Assembly: GCA_963920705.1 (NCBI GenBank)
Contig: OY987226.1
Coordinates: forward strand, 19,439,600-19,503,599
Direction: 5' to 3'
Source of the DNA: Odiellus spinosus
Lineage: Eukaryota > Arthropoda > Arachnida > Opiliones > Phalangiidae
DNA length: 64,000 nt
How positions within the stretch are numbered: the stretch's first letter is position 1; every line of letters begins with the position of its first letter. Of this stretch, positions 35,506 to 47,590 are shown piece after piece. The notes under the pieces are model-generated. The model saw nothing but the letters and a program-made list of their open reading frames with translations, did not search any database and was not told the origin of the DNA. The position numbers were made by a program, and so were the translations under genes.

Positions 35506-37873
35506 TTAAATGAGCATTCCTTCCAACTCGTCCGATAAATGTTGCGAGCCCTTCTCTGGAGGATATACGTTATTTTGGAATTCCCCGATGACGTTTCCAG
35601 CTGGCTTGTAATTGGCAACCACGAAGAGCTTACCACATCTGGTTTTGGCCTTGCCAACTCCGATCTCGATACTACTTCGCCAAACCATTTGCGAAAAATG
35701 TCCTACATTTCGTTCAATATACTCGTATTAATTGGCGTCAAGGTTAACGTATGCATCTATGCTTCCGTTCAATAGTGGTTAAATTTTATTATACTTCCCT
35801 CGATCTTGTACTTGTACCAAAGACAATTTAACAAGTGCATTAACTTGCCCAACTACCCCAGGCCATCAAATCCGTACGAAACCTTCATAGAAGTATAGCA
35901 CCAACATGCACCGCCCTTACATAACCTTGCTTCAGTAAGGTTTTGGATATAATTAAAGGGAAACTTGGAGGTAAGAATGGACCATCTTTTGGAATTATTT
36001 TCGGTATCAACTTGCCAAAAAACGTATATGAGATTTTTTTCTGGATTTTTAGACACGTTTTTGGTGTTTAAATTAATTTCCTAAAATTTGAATAAATGTA
36101 CGTCGGCTAATTCTCATACTACTAAAAGGTAGTATAAAGCTCTGACCCAAGGTGGAATGTACAGTGCCTCTACGTCAAATAGGAAATTCCACTAGGACAA
36201 AAAAAAAAAAAAAAAAAAAAAAAAAATGATCTCGAAAATCGGCGCGAATTACTTTAGAAAGCGCGTTAGAGGAAAGGTTTGGGATCTGGTTGATAAAAAC
36301 CTTTAAAGGCCCTATCTGCTCAGAAATTTGCCCCTTTAAATGCTCTTCCCTTACGCACACAGCCAAGATTTGACTGTACAAGTTGTTATGGTCATCGTCA
36401 TCTGCTATACTGGAAACGAAGGCGACTTTAAAGATGATTTCAAAATCGCAGATAGTCCCTTTAACAGATCATTTTTCGGTCGTGAATTAGCACCCCCCCC
36501 CCCGAAATGTTAATAAGACCGCCGCATTAAGAAGCGAGCGATTAGCGTTTAAGCTCGACCCGTTAGAACTGTCACCGCAAATTGAGTTCAGAATAGAAAT
36601 CTGGTGGTTTTGGATTAAACTTAAGCTACGTTCACACTACAGACTTTGAAACCGTTTTAAACCGTTTTGGAAAGGTCAAATAATAAAATTTTGGGGTCAC
36701 CCGTGTAGACCTTTGATCAAGAAACCAAATTAATATCTAAAAAAGTCGATTTGACGACTCGAAACGGTTTGAAAACGGTTTCAAAGTGTCAAGTGTGAAC
36801 GTAGCTTTATTGGCATTTCGTTGATTACTTTCGAACGGAAGTCATATTAATTTATTTATGAGTTTGTTTGTGAAGAGATATTTACCAGCGTTGACGTGTA
36901 AAGTGGAAGGTTCTTGATTAAAATTATATAATTTGATTTCTTCGTACCAATATTTGGCTAATTGTTCCCCTGAAAAGAAAATTGACGTTTCGTAATCCTT
37001 GCTTAAAGGGGGGGGGGCTAAGAATAAACGAATGCCGATCGACGGCGCGAATAACACCTGAGATATCGAAATCGGCATCGATGGACCATCGACTGAAGAC
37101 GCTCTCGCCAATGTCTTTCAGATTTCGGTGGTAAAATGTATTGTGATGGGCCAGATGATTCGCCCAGGATTGAGCTACAGCGCACAGCTAATTAAAGAAA
37201 CCAATACGCGATTAAAAGTTACTCGAACAATATGAGGGGCAGACACTCGGTGAGTGTCGAATCCTCGTTTTTAATCAAGAGGTTGGGATCCTCTTACCGG
37301 ATTTGATAATTTCAGATGCGGGACACCGTGGGCGTCCCTGAATATATTGTGCCATTTGATTATATCTTTGACGAATTCGCTCTCTCGGAAATCGGCCACG
37401 TTCAATTCGTCTTCGAAATTCACCAACAACGGTTTGGACAATATCTGCGACGTACCAAATAAAATTTAAAATATTTAGTACGATCAGAAATCAATAGAGC
37501 TCGGCGTTTGGACAAGAAAATATCCGTTTGTTTTATCTTTATTCATAATTTGAAATTATCCACGGGGAGCCTATGATAAAAGCATGTTATCGCGAATAAT
37601 TTACTGAATAATATCGATTTTTATTCATAAATAAATGATTAACCGTTATTTATGAATAATTTTGTCCAAACGCCGAGCTCTAGAAATCAATTAAAGCTGG
37701 TAATCGTTCTAGGCCGCCGTCAATCGTTATTCGGGTCTTACCTTATCGACGATGGCGGTTGAGGAGGTGAAACGTGACAAATCGGAAGAATCTTCCGGGA
37801 CAACCCGAGATTTAAAACGCGATTTCGATCTCTGGATTTTTAGCGAGCGCAATTTACGGTTCATGAAATCCAT
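35506..37873 (-). CDS. Intracellular CAP-domain protein, GAPR-1/GLIPR2-like, five exons
   Basis: The exons on the minus strand are 37742-37873, 37298-37444, 37058-37187, 36886-36969 and 35506-35702, giving 229 aa. Every junction is GT-AG with matching phase (0,0,1,1). The first 44 residues are basic and Ser-rich with no signal peptide. The CAP domain runs from FVKDIIKWHNIFRDAHGVPHL through LCAVAQSWANHLAHH, GEQLAKYWYEEIKLYNF and GHFSQMVWRSSIEIGVGKAK to FVVANYKPAGNVIGEFQNNV. The CAP cavity residues are all present: about H76, E138, E146/E147 and H166. Lack of a signal peptide, few cysteines and the PAGNVIG.F..NV end place it with GAPR-1 (GLIPR2), a Golgi-membrane and cytosolic protein. The N-terminal MDF is not a myristoylation site, unlike vertebrate GLIPR2 (MG). 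It lies 2.1 kb upstream of the AdSS start, on the same strand. Introns 1 and 2 contain inverted-repeat insertions. Confidence 0.92.
36199..36226 (+). repeat. Homopolymer run, 28 A
   Basis: An uninterrupted A run in the last intron of the CAP gene, about 75 bp from the family C element at 36303. Confidence 0.6.
36303..36464 (-). mobile_element. Small TTAA element family C, copy 4 (CAP gene intron 4)
   Basis: TTAA at both ends. It reads inversely to copies 3 and 5: AGGCCCTATCTGCTC at the left and GCAGATAGTCCCT at the right, which shows the short imperfect TIR of this family. 162 bp. Confidence 0.8.
36624..36806. mobile_element. 183-bp MITE with AGCTACGTTCACACT termini (family D)
   Basis: AGCTACGTTCACACTA pairs with the right end TCAAGTGTGAACGTAGCT, and inner AAACCGTTTTAAACCG / CGGTTTGAAAACGGTTT extends it. 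It is flanked by TTA on both sides (36621-36623, 36807-36809), a 3-bp duplication as made by PIF/Harbinger elements. It lies in CAP gene intron 4. Confidence 0.8.
37233..37267. repeat. Short GAGGGGCAGACACTC hairpin in CAP gene intron 2
   Basis: GAGGGGCAGACACTC and the inverse GAGTGTCGAATCCTC flank GGT. The arms resemble the ends of the fold-back at 39617-39759, so this may be a collapsed copy. Confidence 0.5.
37496..37681. mobile_element. 186-bp MITE with perfect 20-bp TIR and 10-bp target duplication (CAP gene intron 1)
   Basis: AGAGCTCGGCGTTTGGACAA at 37496 is the exact inverse of the right end. AGAAATCAAT occurs directly at 37486-37495 and 37682-37691, an intact 10-bp target duplication. 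The interior is AT-rich and non-coding. The duplication length suits Mutator-like or Academ-type transposases; the assignment is inference. Confidence 0.93.
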
Positions 37874-38386
37874 CTTTTTCTTCTTTCTGTTTTTTTTAAT
37901 CGATTCAAAATGTGATTAACGTCGCGTTTCCTAGAAACAACAGGCGCCATTAATTATACTTCAATTCGAAAAATTAAATGGAAACGAACGATTCTGGGAA
38001 AACACTTTCAACGTCTTTTAGAAGCTCGCTAATTCGCGGACCGATTGCGAAAGATCCAGCGGCACCAATTTCTCACACAATTTAAAAGCTACGTTCACAC
38101 TTCACTCTAACGTATCCCAATCTATTTTAATCAATTAAATAAAGCCGATATTTAAACCACTCCGTATCGTGCTAAGCGCCATCTTCATAAACCATAGCAA
38201 GAATAGATTTAAATCTTTTCTTGACCATAGTCCTAGCAAGTTTTTCATGAGTTGCGAGATCTACTTGTGGCGCCCCCTCCCTATATATCGTTGAATTTTC
38301 GGCGATTCTTCTTATGACGGCACCCGGTGCGGTACCACAATTCGCACCGCCCTTGGGCCGCTCCTGAACCTGAACGTGGCTGTTAT

Positions 38387-38424
38387 CATAGACTAAGAAA
38401 GGGTTACACCTTTCTTAGTCTATG
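38387..38424. repeat. Perfect 16-bp hairpin with 6-nt loop
   Basis: CATAGACTAAGAAAGG, loop GTTACA, then the exact inverse. It sits in a GC-richer patch (38280-38500) with another small palindrome (CGGTGCGGTAC...GCACCG). Confidence 0.6.
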
Positions 38425-39616
38425 CTGTTCTAGAGCCAACAGCCGATTCTCGTATCATATCTGGCCCAAGCGATACGGTGGCTTCGGCACGACGTCTTTT
38501 GGGATAATTAATATATATTTACTCCAGAAAGTCCTATCAACTTTCATTCGAAGGGTATCGTTAATTCCAGAAACAGCTACGTCATCGAGTGGAAAAAATG
38601 AAAATGATATGTTTTTGGCTTTCTAATTTTGTAGTAAATTTTTTCACTCTTCAACTAGCGGGAGACGTAAAATTTTGAATATATGCTTTAAAAAGTATGA
38701 AAAAAAGAAGCACCTAATGCCATAGGATAAAATAGTGAGAGCTTCTCTTTAAATATAAGTTCGACACGCTCAAAAGCGTAGGGCAATTAAGTTGACAACT
38801 TGACTTACGCGACCGTTTTCGAAACGCAACGCGACAAATAAAGCTTTACATTTAAGGGATATTCGAATCGTTCGTCTCTAGTTTCCGTCGTAATTCTTTC
38901 TAGATAGTAATTGGTGCCGTCAGAATGATTCCAAGCTAATTAGCCTCTTTCGATTGATGATGAAAAACGTCATTTATACGGATCGTTCGCTTTTATCGCA
39001 ATCACGCTCGCGAAGCGATAAAAACAAGAGACTAGAGATTATTGTTAAGAAACTAACTTAACCTCCCTGACGTTATCGCTTCGTGGTTGCGAATGTATTT
39101 TTGCGATGGAAAAAGACGTTATTCAAGTCTTGGCTCACTAAATTTAAAATAAAATTTCGAGAGGTGCTTGGTTTTAAAAATAAAATTCACATCTATGTTT
39201 TTGAATTTCGAGCTCGAGCTTCTAAATATTTATAGAAGGGAGAGGGAAAAAAACTCTGCTAAGATATACTTAACTTTATATTCGTTATGTATTATCCCGT
39301 AGAGATTTTGTAACGAGTTGAGAACGGATGAGAAGCGATATCGGGCTTCATGCCGCAGCGACGGACGAATCACTCTCTCTAACTTCTCTAGGCGTGTGTT
39401 GGCGCGATTCTGTTCTCCGCAGAACTGGGTCGCGCAACGGCATCCGAAGAGAGAGGGAAGAGGAGAGAGATGCGCCCAAGAGGCTGCTGATTAAACAAAG
39501 CCCTATTCGCGCTGGAACGATATGTACACCCAACTAAAGGCCTACATATCACCGCCATTTTCTCTATAATTTTGTACAAGATATTTTTAATTGAAAATGA
39601 GGGGAGAGGGAAATAC

Positions 39617-39759
39617 CCGAGGGGTCAGACACTCTTAAATTCGCTGTACACCTGAGTTCAGCTTTGACAGTGCACTGAATTCGAACTCTTATGAACTCGG
39701 AGTTCAGCTTTGAGTTTTAAATTTTTGTACACCTGAGTTCACGAGTGTCTGATCCTCGG
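39617..39759. mobile_element. 143-bp fold-back MITE with CCGAGG termini
   Basis: CCGAGGGGTCAGACACTC pairs with GAGTGTCTGATCCTCGG. Inner GTACACCTGAGTTCA pairs weakly with its inverse. It is flanked by AAATAC on both sides (8 bp, GGAAATAC, if the terminal GG is counted in the duplication), suggesting an hAT-type mobiliser. Confidence 0.7.
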
Positions 39760-41411
39760 AAATACCCTAACAAACCCAGGAGAAAGACTTTTTCGAATTT
39801 CTCGTGTGTTTAAAGAGGATGTATTCTATGAGATGGTATAGCGCCCTTATAGTTTTACTATCGAGTTCAGATGATAAAAGAGTATAGGTTGCCTTTAAAA
39901 CAGCATTTAATTTTGGTATATTGAATATCTTCGTATACATTTTTCTTCCGTATAATACTATTTTTTATTATTTCGCATTTACCACTCGTTACTGTAATTT
40001 ACCATTAATTAGCAGATGTATACGTTCTATTCTAATAAATTGAGGATAGACAGTAGAGGAGTACACACTTTAGCCCTTACTAATTTTACAAATTTTAATA
40101 ACATTTAGCTAATTTTAGAAAATGAAGAGATTATTAGTAAAAATAACTTTTAAGACGTGCATGAGGAACTATTATTTTCGGGTGAGTGGTGAAAAGGTAA
40201 AGAACAGGGAGAGCGGAGGAGAGTGAGCGATTTAGGCAACGGAAAAATCATACAAAGGAAACCGGACATCGGACGTAGCTCCATAAAATTTAACGAGAAC
40301 TAAATACAACTACTCACTATCCTCTACGGTGGTAGGCCTATTTTTTTAAGTTTTCTGGCCAAAACTAATTCGTATAGAGGAATCACTTTAACTGGCTTAA
40401 AAAGTGATGCGTCGGGTGAAGAGGGCTTTAATACCTTTGCCAAGTGGCGTTGGCATGATGACTGAAGGCTAGGCGTAACGATAAGACGCGTCAAACTTCG
40501 TAGAGACGAAAGTAGTCGTTGCGAACCGTTTTCAAACACTGTTATAGGCATATACCATTTAGTACGTATATCGATCTGTTGAGCAAAATTCCTTCCGTTT
40601 TTCTTATCTTGTTTGTCAATTTTTTCATCCCTTATATATCGTATATAGGAATGCAAACAAAATACGTGCGCTAGCCGATATCTACCTATAAACGTCGTTT
40701 TCCTAGAAACAATACTTCTATCAGCTCACGGCTCTCGTTGGATCGATGAGTTAGATACACACGCCAACTTGCTTGTCTCATCGATTATTTCAGATCCTTA
40801 CGGTATATAATGATGCCATTAATCCATCGACAAATACTTTTTTATCCTCGCCATCGCTTATGGAATCGATGATTGTGAGGAAAAACATATCGCGCGATTA
40901 TCAATTATAAATAGTTTATAGTTTTTCGATCCTGGGGCCCCGAGGGTTTAGCTCTTTGCGTAAGAGAAAACAAATTATTGAAATTATATAATAGACGGAT
41001 TCGAAAATTCCCTACAGAGAATATATCTCCAAGGAGCCCATCCTCATCGAAGCCACATTAGGTATATGGCAGACTAATAGATGGTGCTCCTTCAAGTATC
41101 TCTTTTCCTTGAGTCTTCTCCCGCTGCCGATACCAGTTTTTCTCCCCTCCCACGACGTAACTGCCAAAGTTTTGGCCCTGCAAATATTTGTATATCTCGT
41201 AAAACTCTCATTTTAATAACTTATTTGGGTCTAAATCTGTAAAAAATGTTTGCGGACCCAACTCTGGTTTGGGTTCTTCCCTGATTTAAAAGGGATCTTT
41301 ACAGAAAGTCAATAAATATTGATTCATTCATTCATTCAAACTACAATGGATGCGTCCCTGTAAAAGATTCTGCGCCTATTTCATAAATGAATCTGTCAAT
41401 CGCGCTTTTCT

Positions 41412-41860
41412 TTAGCCGCGTTCATACTAGGCCTTGAATCAATAGGCCTTATTATAAAATAATCTCGGAAACGAATAAAAGAGCCGTTAAAAAGCACCCG
41501 TTTGTATTGAAGATGGTCCCTTTTTTCAAGGCTGATACAAAGTGTAGGATTTTCTATACTTTTTCCAGCCTTGAAACTAACAAAAAGAGCCGTTAAATAG
41601 AATCCGTTTGTACGATGGTCCATTTTTTCAAGGTTGAGACGTAGTCAGAATTTAGGTTATCGTCTATTTAAACCGTTTCAAAACGTTTGACTAGAGTCGT
41701 ATGAACGGGAAACTGTCTTTTCTCGATCGATTCGATTTGTCGAAACTGCATCGGGAACCAGTTTCATACCGATTCGGTTTCAGCAAGCGATAGATGAAGC
41801 AACAATAAATCGATTTAAAAACATAATGCGTGAACACGTGACGCTTAAAACGATTGCCTT
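41412..41860. mobile_element. Family D element interrupted by dispersed repeat E copy 2
   Basis: AGCCGCGTTCATACTAGGCC begins a family D copy. Its interior is replaced from 41447 to 41670 by a repeat nearly identical to 29082-29330. Family D sequence (AACCGTTTCAAAACGTTTGA ... GATTCGGTTTCAGCAAGCG) resumes to about 41860. The far terminus is missing. Confidence 0.6.
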
Positions 41861-43031
41861 TAAAGTGAATTGCTAAAAGAGGTCAAAGTTCAACCTATAA
41901 TCGTCTATAAAAGTCTACTTTTCGATAGTTATTCGTTCTTGGCATCGTTAATGACATGTTAATGTCATTTTTCGCGTCTGAGCAACATTGCTCTATCAAT
42001 GAAAACTCAAATGGTCTAGCGTATCATGAAAAACATTGCATTTTACAAGAGTAGATTTTTATTTAGTCAAAATTAAGATTTTAGAAGTGTTTAAAAGATG
42101 AATTTCGCATTTAAAATCACGAAATTCAAATACCAATCATTTTTGAATACCTTTAAATTACCACGAAACAGCAAATTACCGCGTAATTTACCTATTTCCA
42201 AATTTACGGTAATTTTAGAACTCTAATAATTTAAGAGTGCTCAGCGAGCAGTCTGAGCAAAATAAAGAATAGCGCCACAATCGAACTCGGCGTACCCGTA
42301 GCTCAAAATACCATTTTTAAAGGAAGCTTAACATTTTATCAAGGAACCAAATGTTTTGGGTTTAAATAAAACGGCCCATGTCATATAATTATATACGCCT
42401 ATACGAGTGGCTACCGTATTTCATCAAATAAAATATTGTGTAGCTCCTTTTCATTCCGTTCTCGAAAAAGGGAGAATGCAGTAGACGACAAATTGAGTCA
42501 TTTTCTATTACAGCTAACAGCTTGGCTGATATCATAAAACGCGCGATCCTCGCGTGATTGTTAAGCCTAATTTCCGAGTAAGTTTATTAATTATTATTGT
42601 TTGTATGTTTTTTACAAGCTGTTCATGATTTAAAATAACTCTTGGTCGAGAAATTGCACTCTTCCTTTAAGTACGTAGACAATAAAAGGCCCTCCAGAAA
42701 TTGCTTAGAATGCCAGTAAAGATTTAGGCGAATTAAATAAGAGGGATTATAGGCGGTGGCAGACTCTATAGGCAATCTGGATTTTTATCCCCGACTAGTC
42801 GGCGCCTTCTAAGAAATACAGACACATTCGGAATAATAACAAGATGACCAGATACTGATCATTCGAGAAACCAAAGGCCCAAATTTGCTAGGATAAAATA
42901 ATAAAAGACATACAAAAAATGATTACTTTGAGTTCTAAAATTACAGTGATTTTGGAATTTGGTATATTACACGATTATTTTAGAGTATACATAAAATTAT
43001 TTGTATTTGAATTTATGTTTAATTCGCATTT

Positions 43032-43032
<1 letters not shown>

Positions 43033-43067
<35 letters not shown>
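43033..43067 (+). repeat. Homopolymer run, 35 A
   Basis: An uninterrupted A run, the longest in the window. Another 23-A run lies at 44828-44850. Confidence 0.6.
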
Positions 43068-43070
<3 letters not shown>

Positions 43071-43884
43071 ACGCTATTAGAAATATATTTGTAAACTGCA
43101 AGTAAAACCTTGAAATAGCCAAGACAAAAATTATATCCAAAACACAACGAGGAAATAGCCATCACGCGTAAAACTTCAATCAACCATTTCGAATTGACCA
43201 AAACATTATAGACTTATGTAGTAATTAGCGTCTCGGTGCGGGGTAGAGGCAGTACTAGTAGCCCTATAAAGTTTATCTCGAATCGACGAAGCGCCTAACC
43301 TTTACCGTGGTAACCGGAAATTAGGAAAAAATACACGATTCCTCATTGCCACCCGCCCAGAACTCGCTGCCACTGAGCATCAAAAATGAGAGTCGGGGGA
43401 GTTGGCCGATATAACGACGTTACTTGGCAGCGGGGAAAATGCTAATACCCAAGGGCGCTAGTGTTCGGGGACTGATGGTCGAAACACCTCGCGTGTACGA
43501 CAAAATGTTTTAATAGGTTGAGGTCGCGGAATGTATCTTCCGGAAATAGTTGGCAACCGCCGCTGACCGCACCCGCGTACGTCCCCGACCTTAATATTCT
43601 GACCTTTAACGCTTTTGTTGGAAATACCATTATATTTGACGCGACTCTAATAATAGGTTAAGGTCTCAACTCTTTTGAATCTTTAGAAAAAAATGTTTCA
43701 CGTTCGACAACCAATATATATTTTTTCCCCGAAAATAATTGGCGTTGTTTCTTTATTATTATTCAGTGCTTATCCGGTCTTCCTAAACGAACTGTACTTT
43801 AATTCACCAATTAAAAGCTAGAAATGATGAGCGATTATGGGAGGGTTTCGCTTATTCTTCATTTCTGATATCATAAGTGAATTG

Positions 43885-44485
43885 TATCTAAGTTCCAAAG
43901 CTCGGTCGTATCTAAGTTCCACGGCGGTCGTATCTAATTTCCATAGCGGTCGTATCTAAGTTCCACGGCGGTCGTATCTAATTTCCATAGCGGTCGTATC
44001 TAAGTTCCACAGCTAACTTATCTAACTTCCACAGCTATCGTATGTTCCAAAGTTATCGTATCTAAGTTCCACAGTTATCGTATCTAAGTTCCACACCTAT
44101 CGTATCTAAGTTCACACCTATCGTATCTAAGTTCCACAGTTATCGTATCTAAGTTCCACATCTATCGTATCTAAGTTCCACATCTATCGTATCTAAGTTC
44201 CACATCTATCGTATCTAAGTTCCACAGCTATCGTGTTAAGTTTCACAGCTATCGTATCTAAGTTCCATTGCTATCGTATCTAAGTTCCACAGCTATCGTA
44301 TCTTAGTTCCACAGCTATCGTATCTAAGTTCCACAGTTATGGCATCAAACTTCCACAACTCTCGTATTTAAGTTCCACAGCTATCGTATTTAAGTTCCAC
44401 AGTTATGGCATCAAACTTCCACAACTCTCGTATTTAAGTTCCACAGCTATCGTATTTAAGTTCCACAACTATCGTATTTAAGTTC
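43885..44485 (+). repeat. 22-bp minisatellite, about 27 units
   Basis: Unit GTATCTAAGTTCCACAGCTA plus TC, with single-base variants. Early units alternate TTCCACGGCGGTC and TTCCATAGCGGTC. Near the end a 66-bp three-unit block (with GGCATCAAACTTCCACAACT) occurs twice in a row, a higher-order repeat. Confidence 0.9.
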
Positions 44486-45582
44486 AAGACGCGGTAGAAA
44501 TTTGAAGACGCGACTGTTTAACTTATCACGAACTTGGAAAATTACTTATTTTTTTCGAATGCTTCTCCAAAAATTAAAGTCGCTTACCGAAATAAGTTTG
44601 AAATATTTCAAACATTTTGAGCAATAAATATTTCCCAAATTCACATCGTCTTTCTGAAAAAAAAAAAAAATAAAATAAAATAAATATCAAATTATAAAAC
44701 TTCTTTAAAAACAAGGTTATTTTCACGGTTTTGACAGTACGACAATTTTATTGATCTCTTTACTAAACCCCCTTCCAGTGACCTCCACAATCATTTATTA
44801 TCGAATTTAATTGGAATTGCCACAACGAAAAAAAAAAAAAAAAAAAAAAACAAACAAATAAGAAAAAAAAGAACAATTTCTAATAACAAAATTAAAATTT
44901 TTTAAATAAACCTCGGTTTCGATACTATATAAAACGTAGATGTCTCTAGCACTCTCGTAATCGATAGAAAGGGTGGAGGGAATAAAATCCCACTAGAAAA
45001 ACGATCGATATTGTAAGCAGGCTCTGAGAAATGGTCTGTGGTAACGCGTACGTGTACGTCGATACTACGATCTATCAAGGAGAAAATAAAACAAGGGAGA
45101 GCCAGCCAGACATGAGAAATTGGTTGATTTGGAACAGGTAACATTTGTCGACCACCTTTTCCATTTTACCCTCTGCGTCCTACCAGAGGTAATAAAGTTT
45201 TCAGACGAAATCTAAATACTGAATTTGAATAGGATAGTGTCCCCAGAATTTGTAACAAGTTTTAAATAAATGGAAACATTTATCTCGTATTATCTTCATA
45301 AACAGATTTATTATAGTTTTATCTGCAGCTGAATCATCTGTTGAAGCCGAACTGGTTCCCAAAGCAGTTTCGAGAAATTCGATTCTTGAAAAACGGTTTC
45401 CCGTTCAAACGACTGCAGCGAAACGTTTTGAAAAGGTTTGAAACAACTCCAAGGCCCAATATGAACGCAGCTATATTGACACGTCCGCGCTTTCAAAACC
45501 TACAAACATGTATTACCTCGTCTCAAAAATGGGGTTAGAAGGAAATAACTAAACCTGCGTTCGCAAGAGGTTTTGAAAGAGA

Positions 45583-46023
45583 TTTTAACTGCGTTCATAC
45601 TAGGCTTTGAAATCCATTTAAACCGTTTCAAAGCCAGTTTTATACCGATTCGGTTTCAACAACCCATAAGCCGCGTTCATATTTAGGCCTTAGAAAGATT
45701 TAAACCGTTTCAAAACGTTTCGCTAGAGTCGTGTGAACAGGAAATAGTCTTTTCTCGAATCGATTTGATTCGATTTCTCGAAACCGCTTCGAGAACCAGT
45801 TTCTTACCGATTCGGTTTCAACAACCGCTAGATGGAGCTACGATAAATCGATTTATAAAGATAAAGTGTGAACACGCGACGCTTAAAACGATTCCTGGCG
45901 ATTTGAATATCGGTTCGATTTTACCGTTTCAAATCGATTAAGAAATGCTAGTGTGACCGTAGCTAAAATGACCTTTCTAAAACGGTTCCAAACGGTTTCA
46001 AAGTCTCTAGTGTGAACGCGGCT
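45583..46023. mobile_element. Family D fold-back elements, overlapping copies
   Basis: Copies run head to tail or nested: CTGCGTTCATACTAGGC at 45590, AGCCGCGTTCATATTTAGGC at 45669, an internal end GCTAGTGTGACCGTAGCT at about 45963, and a final TCTAGTGTGAACGCGGCT at 46023. AAACCGTTTC / GAAACGGTTT blocks repeat throughout. Confidence 0.7.
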
Positions 46024-46028
46024 AATGT

Positions 46029-46045
46029 CCCCCCCCCCCCCCCCC
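46029..46045 (+). repeat. Homopolymer run, 17 C
   Basis: A pure C run immediately after the end of a family D element. A 14-C run occurs at 58110-58123. Confidence 0.6.
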
Positions 46046-47065
46046 ACCATTTCGCCGCGTCTGGCTCTGCCTTTATAATCACTTTTACAGAGCTTAATGG
46101 GTAACGTGATGACATTTTACCCGTACGGCGTTCCCTAAAGCAAATATTCAATTTGTAAGCCGATGTCTATAATAGAGTATATAATGATGGGCAATTCAAA
46201 TCCTGTTTGATTTAAATCTCTATTAGCATTACCAAAATTAAATTGTATATTAATTACGGTCTGACATTTACTAACTGCCGAATAATCCTCTTAACCAATC
46301 GCGTATTGAAGCTGATCAGACTCTGTAAAGGTCTTAAAATCAAACCCCTTTTCGCCCGGGGGACACGCGATATCAAAGAGCCGCATCCTCTAATAAGCTC
46401 GCGTAGACGCTAACCGCTTCAAAAGCATTACCACTAATGTAAATGCGGGAATCATTTCTGGAAGATATTCGTATTTAGATATTATTTATGGCGTTAAGCT
46501 TATAAAGAGGCTTCTGGGATAAATCAATTGATAATCGGGTTAAAATACTTTGTCTCTCAAAATATTATTAAATTTCGAGTGACCAGAAACGGCTTTTAAC
46601 TAAATAGGCGATTAACTTTCTAATCCTAATAATTATTTGTAATCTTATTCTTGCGCCTGTAAAAGTGTTCTACTTGTTACGCTTACGTCTTTACTGATAA
46701 GAACAACTTTAGGAACTACGGTGTAGTTTATTTTCCATAGGACGCCTGTACAAGTGTTCTATCTGCTGCACTTCCCTGTTTGTGGCAGAGCCCGCCACCA
46801 GGAGCCGTAAAAAACAACACTCGGATTATAAGATTAATAATAACGTAATCGCTAATTGAATTTCACTGCCCGTCGATTTTCGAGAGAAAAAACATCAAGG
46901 GAAAGAAACTCGCCTGAATAAAATACAAAGGGAGAAATAGAGCGATTTGGAATCTGCGAAATTTATGAAACCCATGTCTCCGACCAGAGGTAATAATTTG
47001 AAGTGAGAGACAAGAGGCTAACCACTCGTCATTGTTGAAATAAAATGTACACTTGTCTTCAAATC

Positions 47066-47590
47066 ATTTTGGAAATCATTGAAATCAATTTGAAATCCTT
47101 GAAATCATTCTGGAAATCCTTGAAATCATTTTGGAAATCCTTGAAATCATTTTGGAAATCCTTGAAATCATTTTGGAAATCCTTGAAATCATTTTAAAAT
47201 CCTTGAAATCAATTTAAAATCCTTGAAATCAATTTAAAATCCTTGAAATCAATTTGAAATCCTTGAAATCAATTTGAAATCCTTTAAATCAATTTGAAAT
47301 CCTTTAAATCAATTTGAAATCCTTTAAATCAATTTGAAATCCTTTAAATCAATTTGAAATCCTTTAAATCAATTTGAAATCCTTTAAATCAATTAGAAAT
47401 CCTTTAAATCAATTTGAAATCCTTTAAATCAATTTGAAATACTTGAAATCAATTTAAAATCCTTGAAATCAATTTGAAATCCTTGAAATCAATTTGAAAT
47501 CCTTGAAATCAATTTCAAATCCTTGAAATCAATTTCAAATCCTTGAAATAAATTTGAAATCCTTGTAATTAATTTAAAATCTATCGAAAT
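47066..47590 (+). repeat. 20-bp minisatellite, about 26 units
   Basis: Unit ATCCTTGAAATCAATTTGAA. The first units are 21 bp (ATTTTGGAAATCC...). A central block of about eight units has CTTTAAATC in place of CTTGAAATC, showing local block expansion. Confidence 0.9.

Larger units (their letters stand above)
37874..43884. other. Gene-poor stretch upstream of the CAP gene
   Basis: No gene recognised. It holds a truncated family D fragment (about 38090-38230), the hairpin at 38387, the MITE at 39617 and the interrupted element at 41412. A minus-strand 110-codon ORF at 40324-40656 shows no recognisable domain. The 5' end may contain the CAP gene promoter. Confidence 0.5.

Noticed and set aside
40324..40656. 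110-codon minus-strand ORF
   Set aside because: No domain, signal or splice evidence; could be chance.
43885..44485. CRISPR-like regular array
   Set aside because: The 22-bp units are directly contiguous with no unique spacers, in a eukaryotic context; it is a minisatellite.
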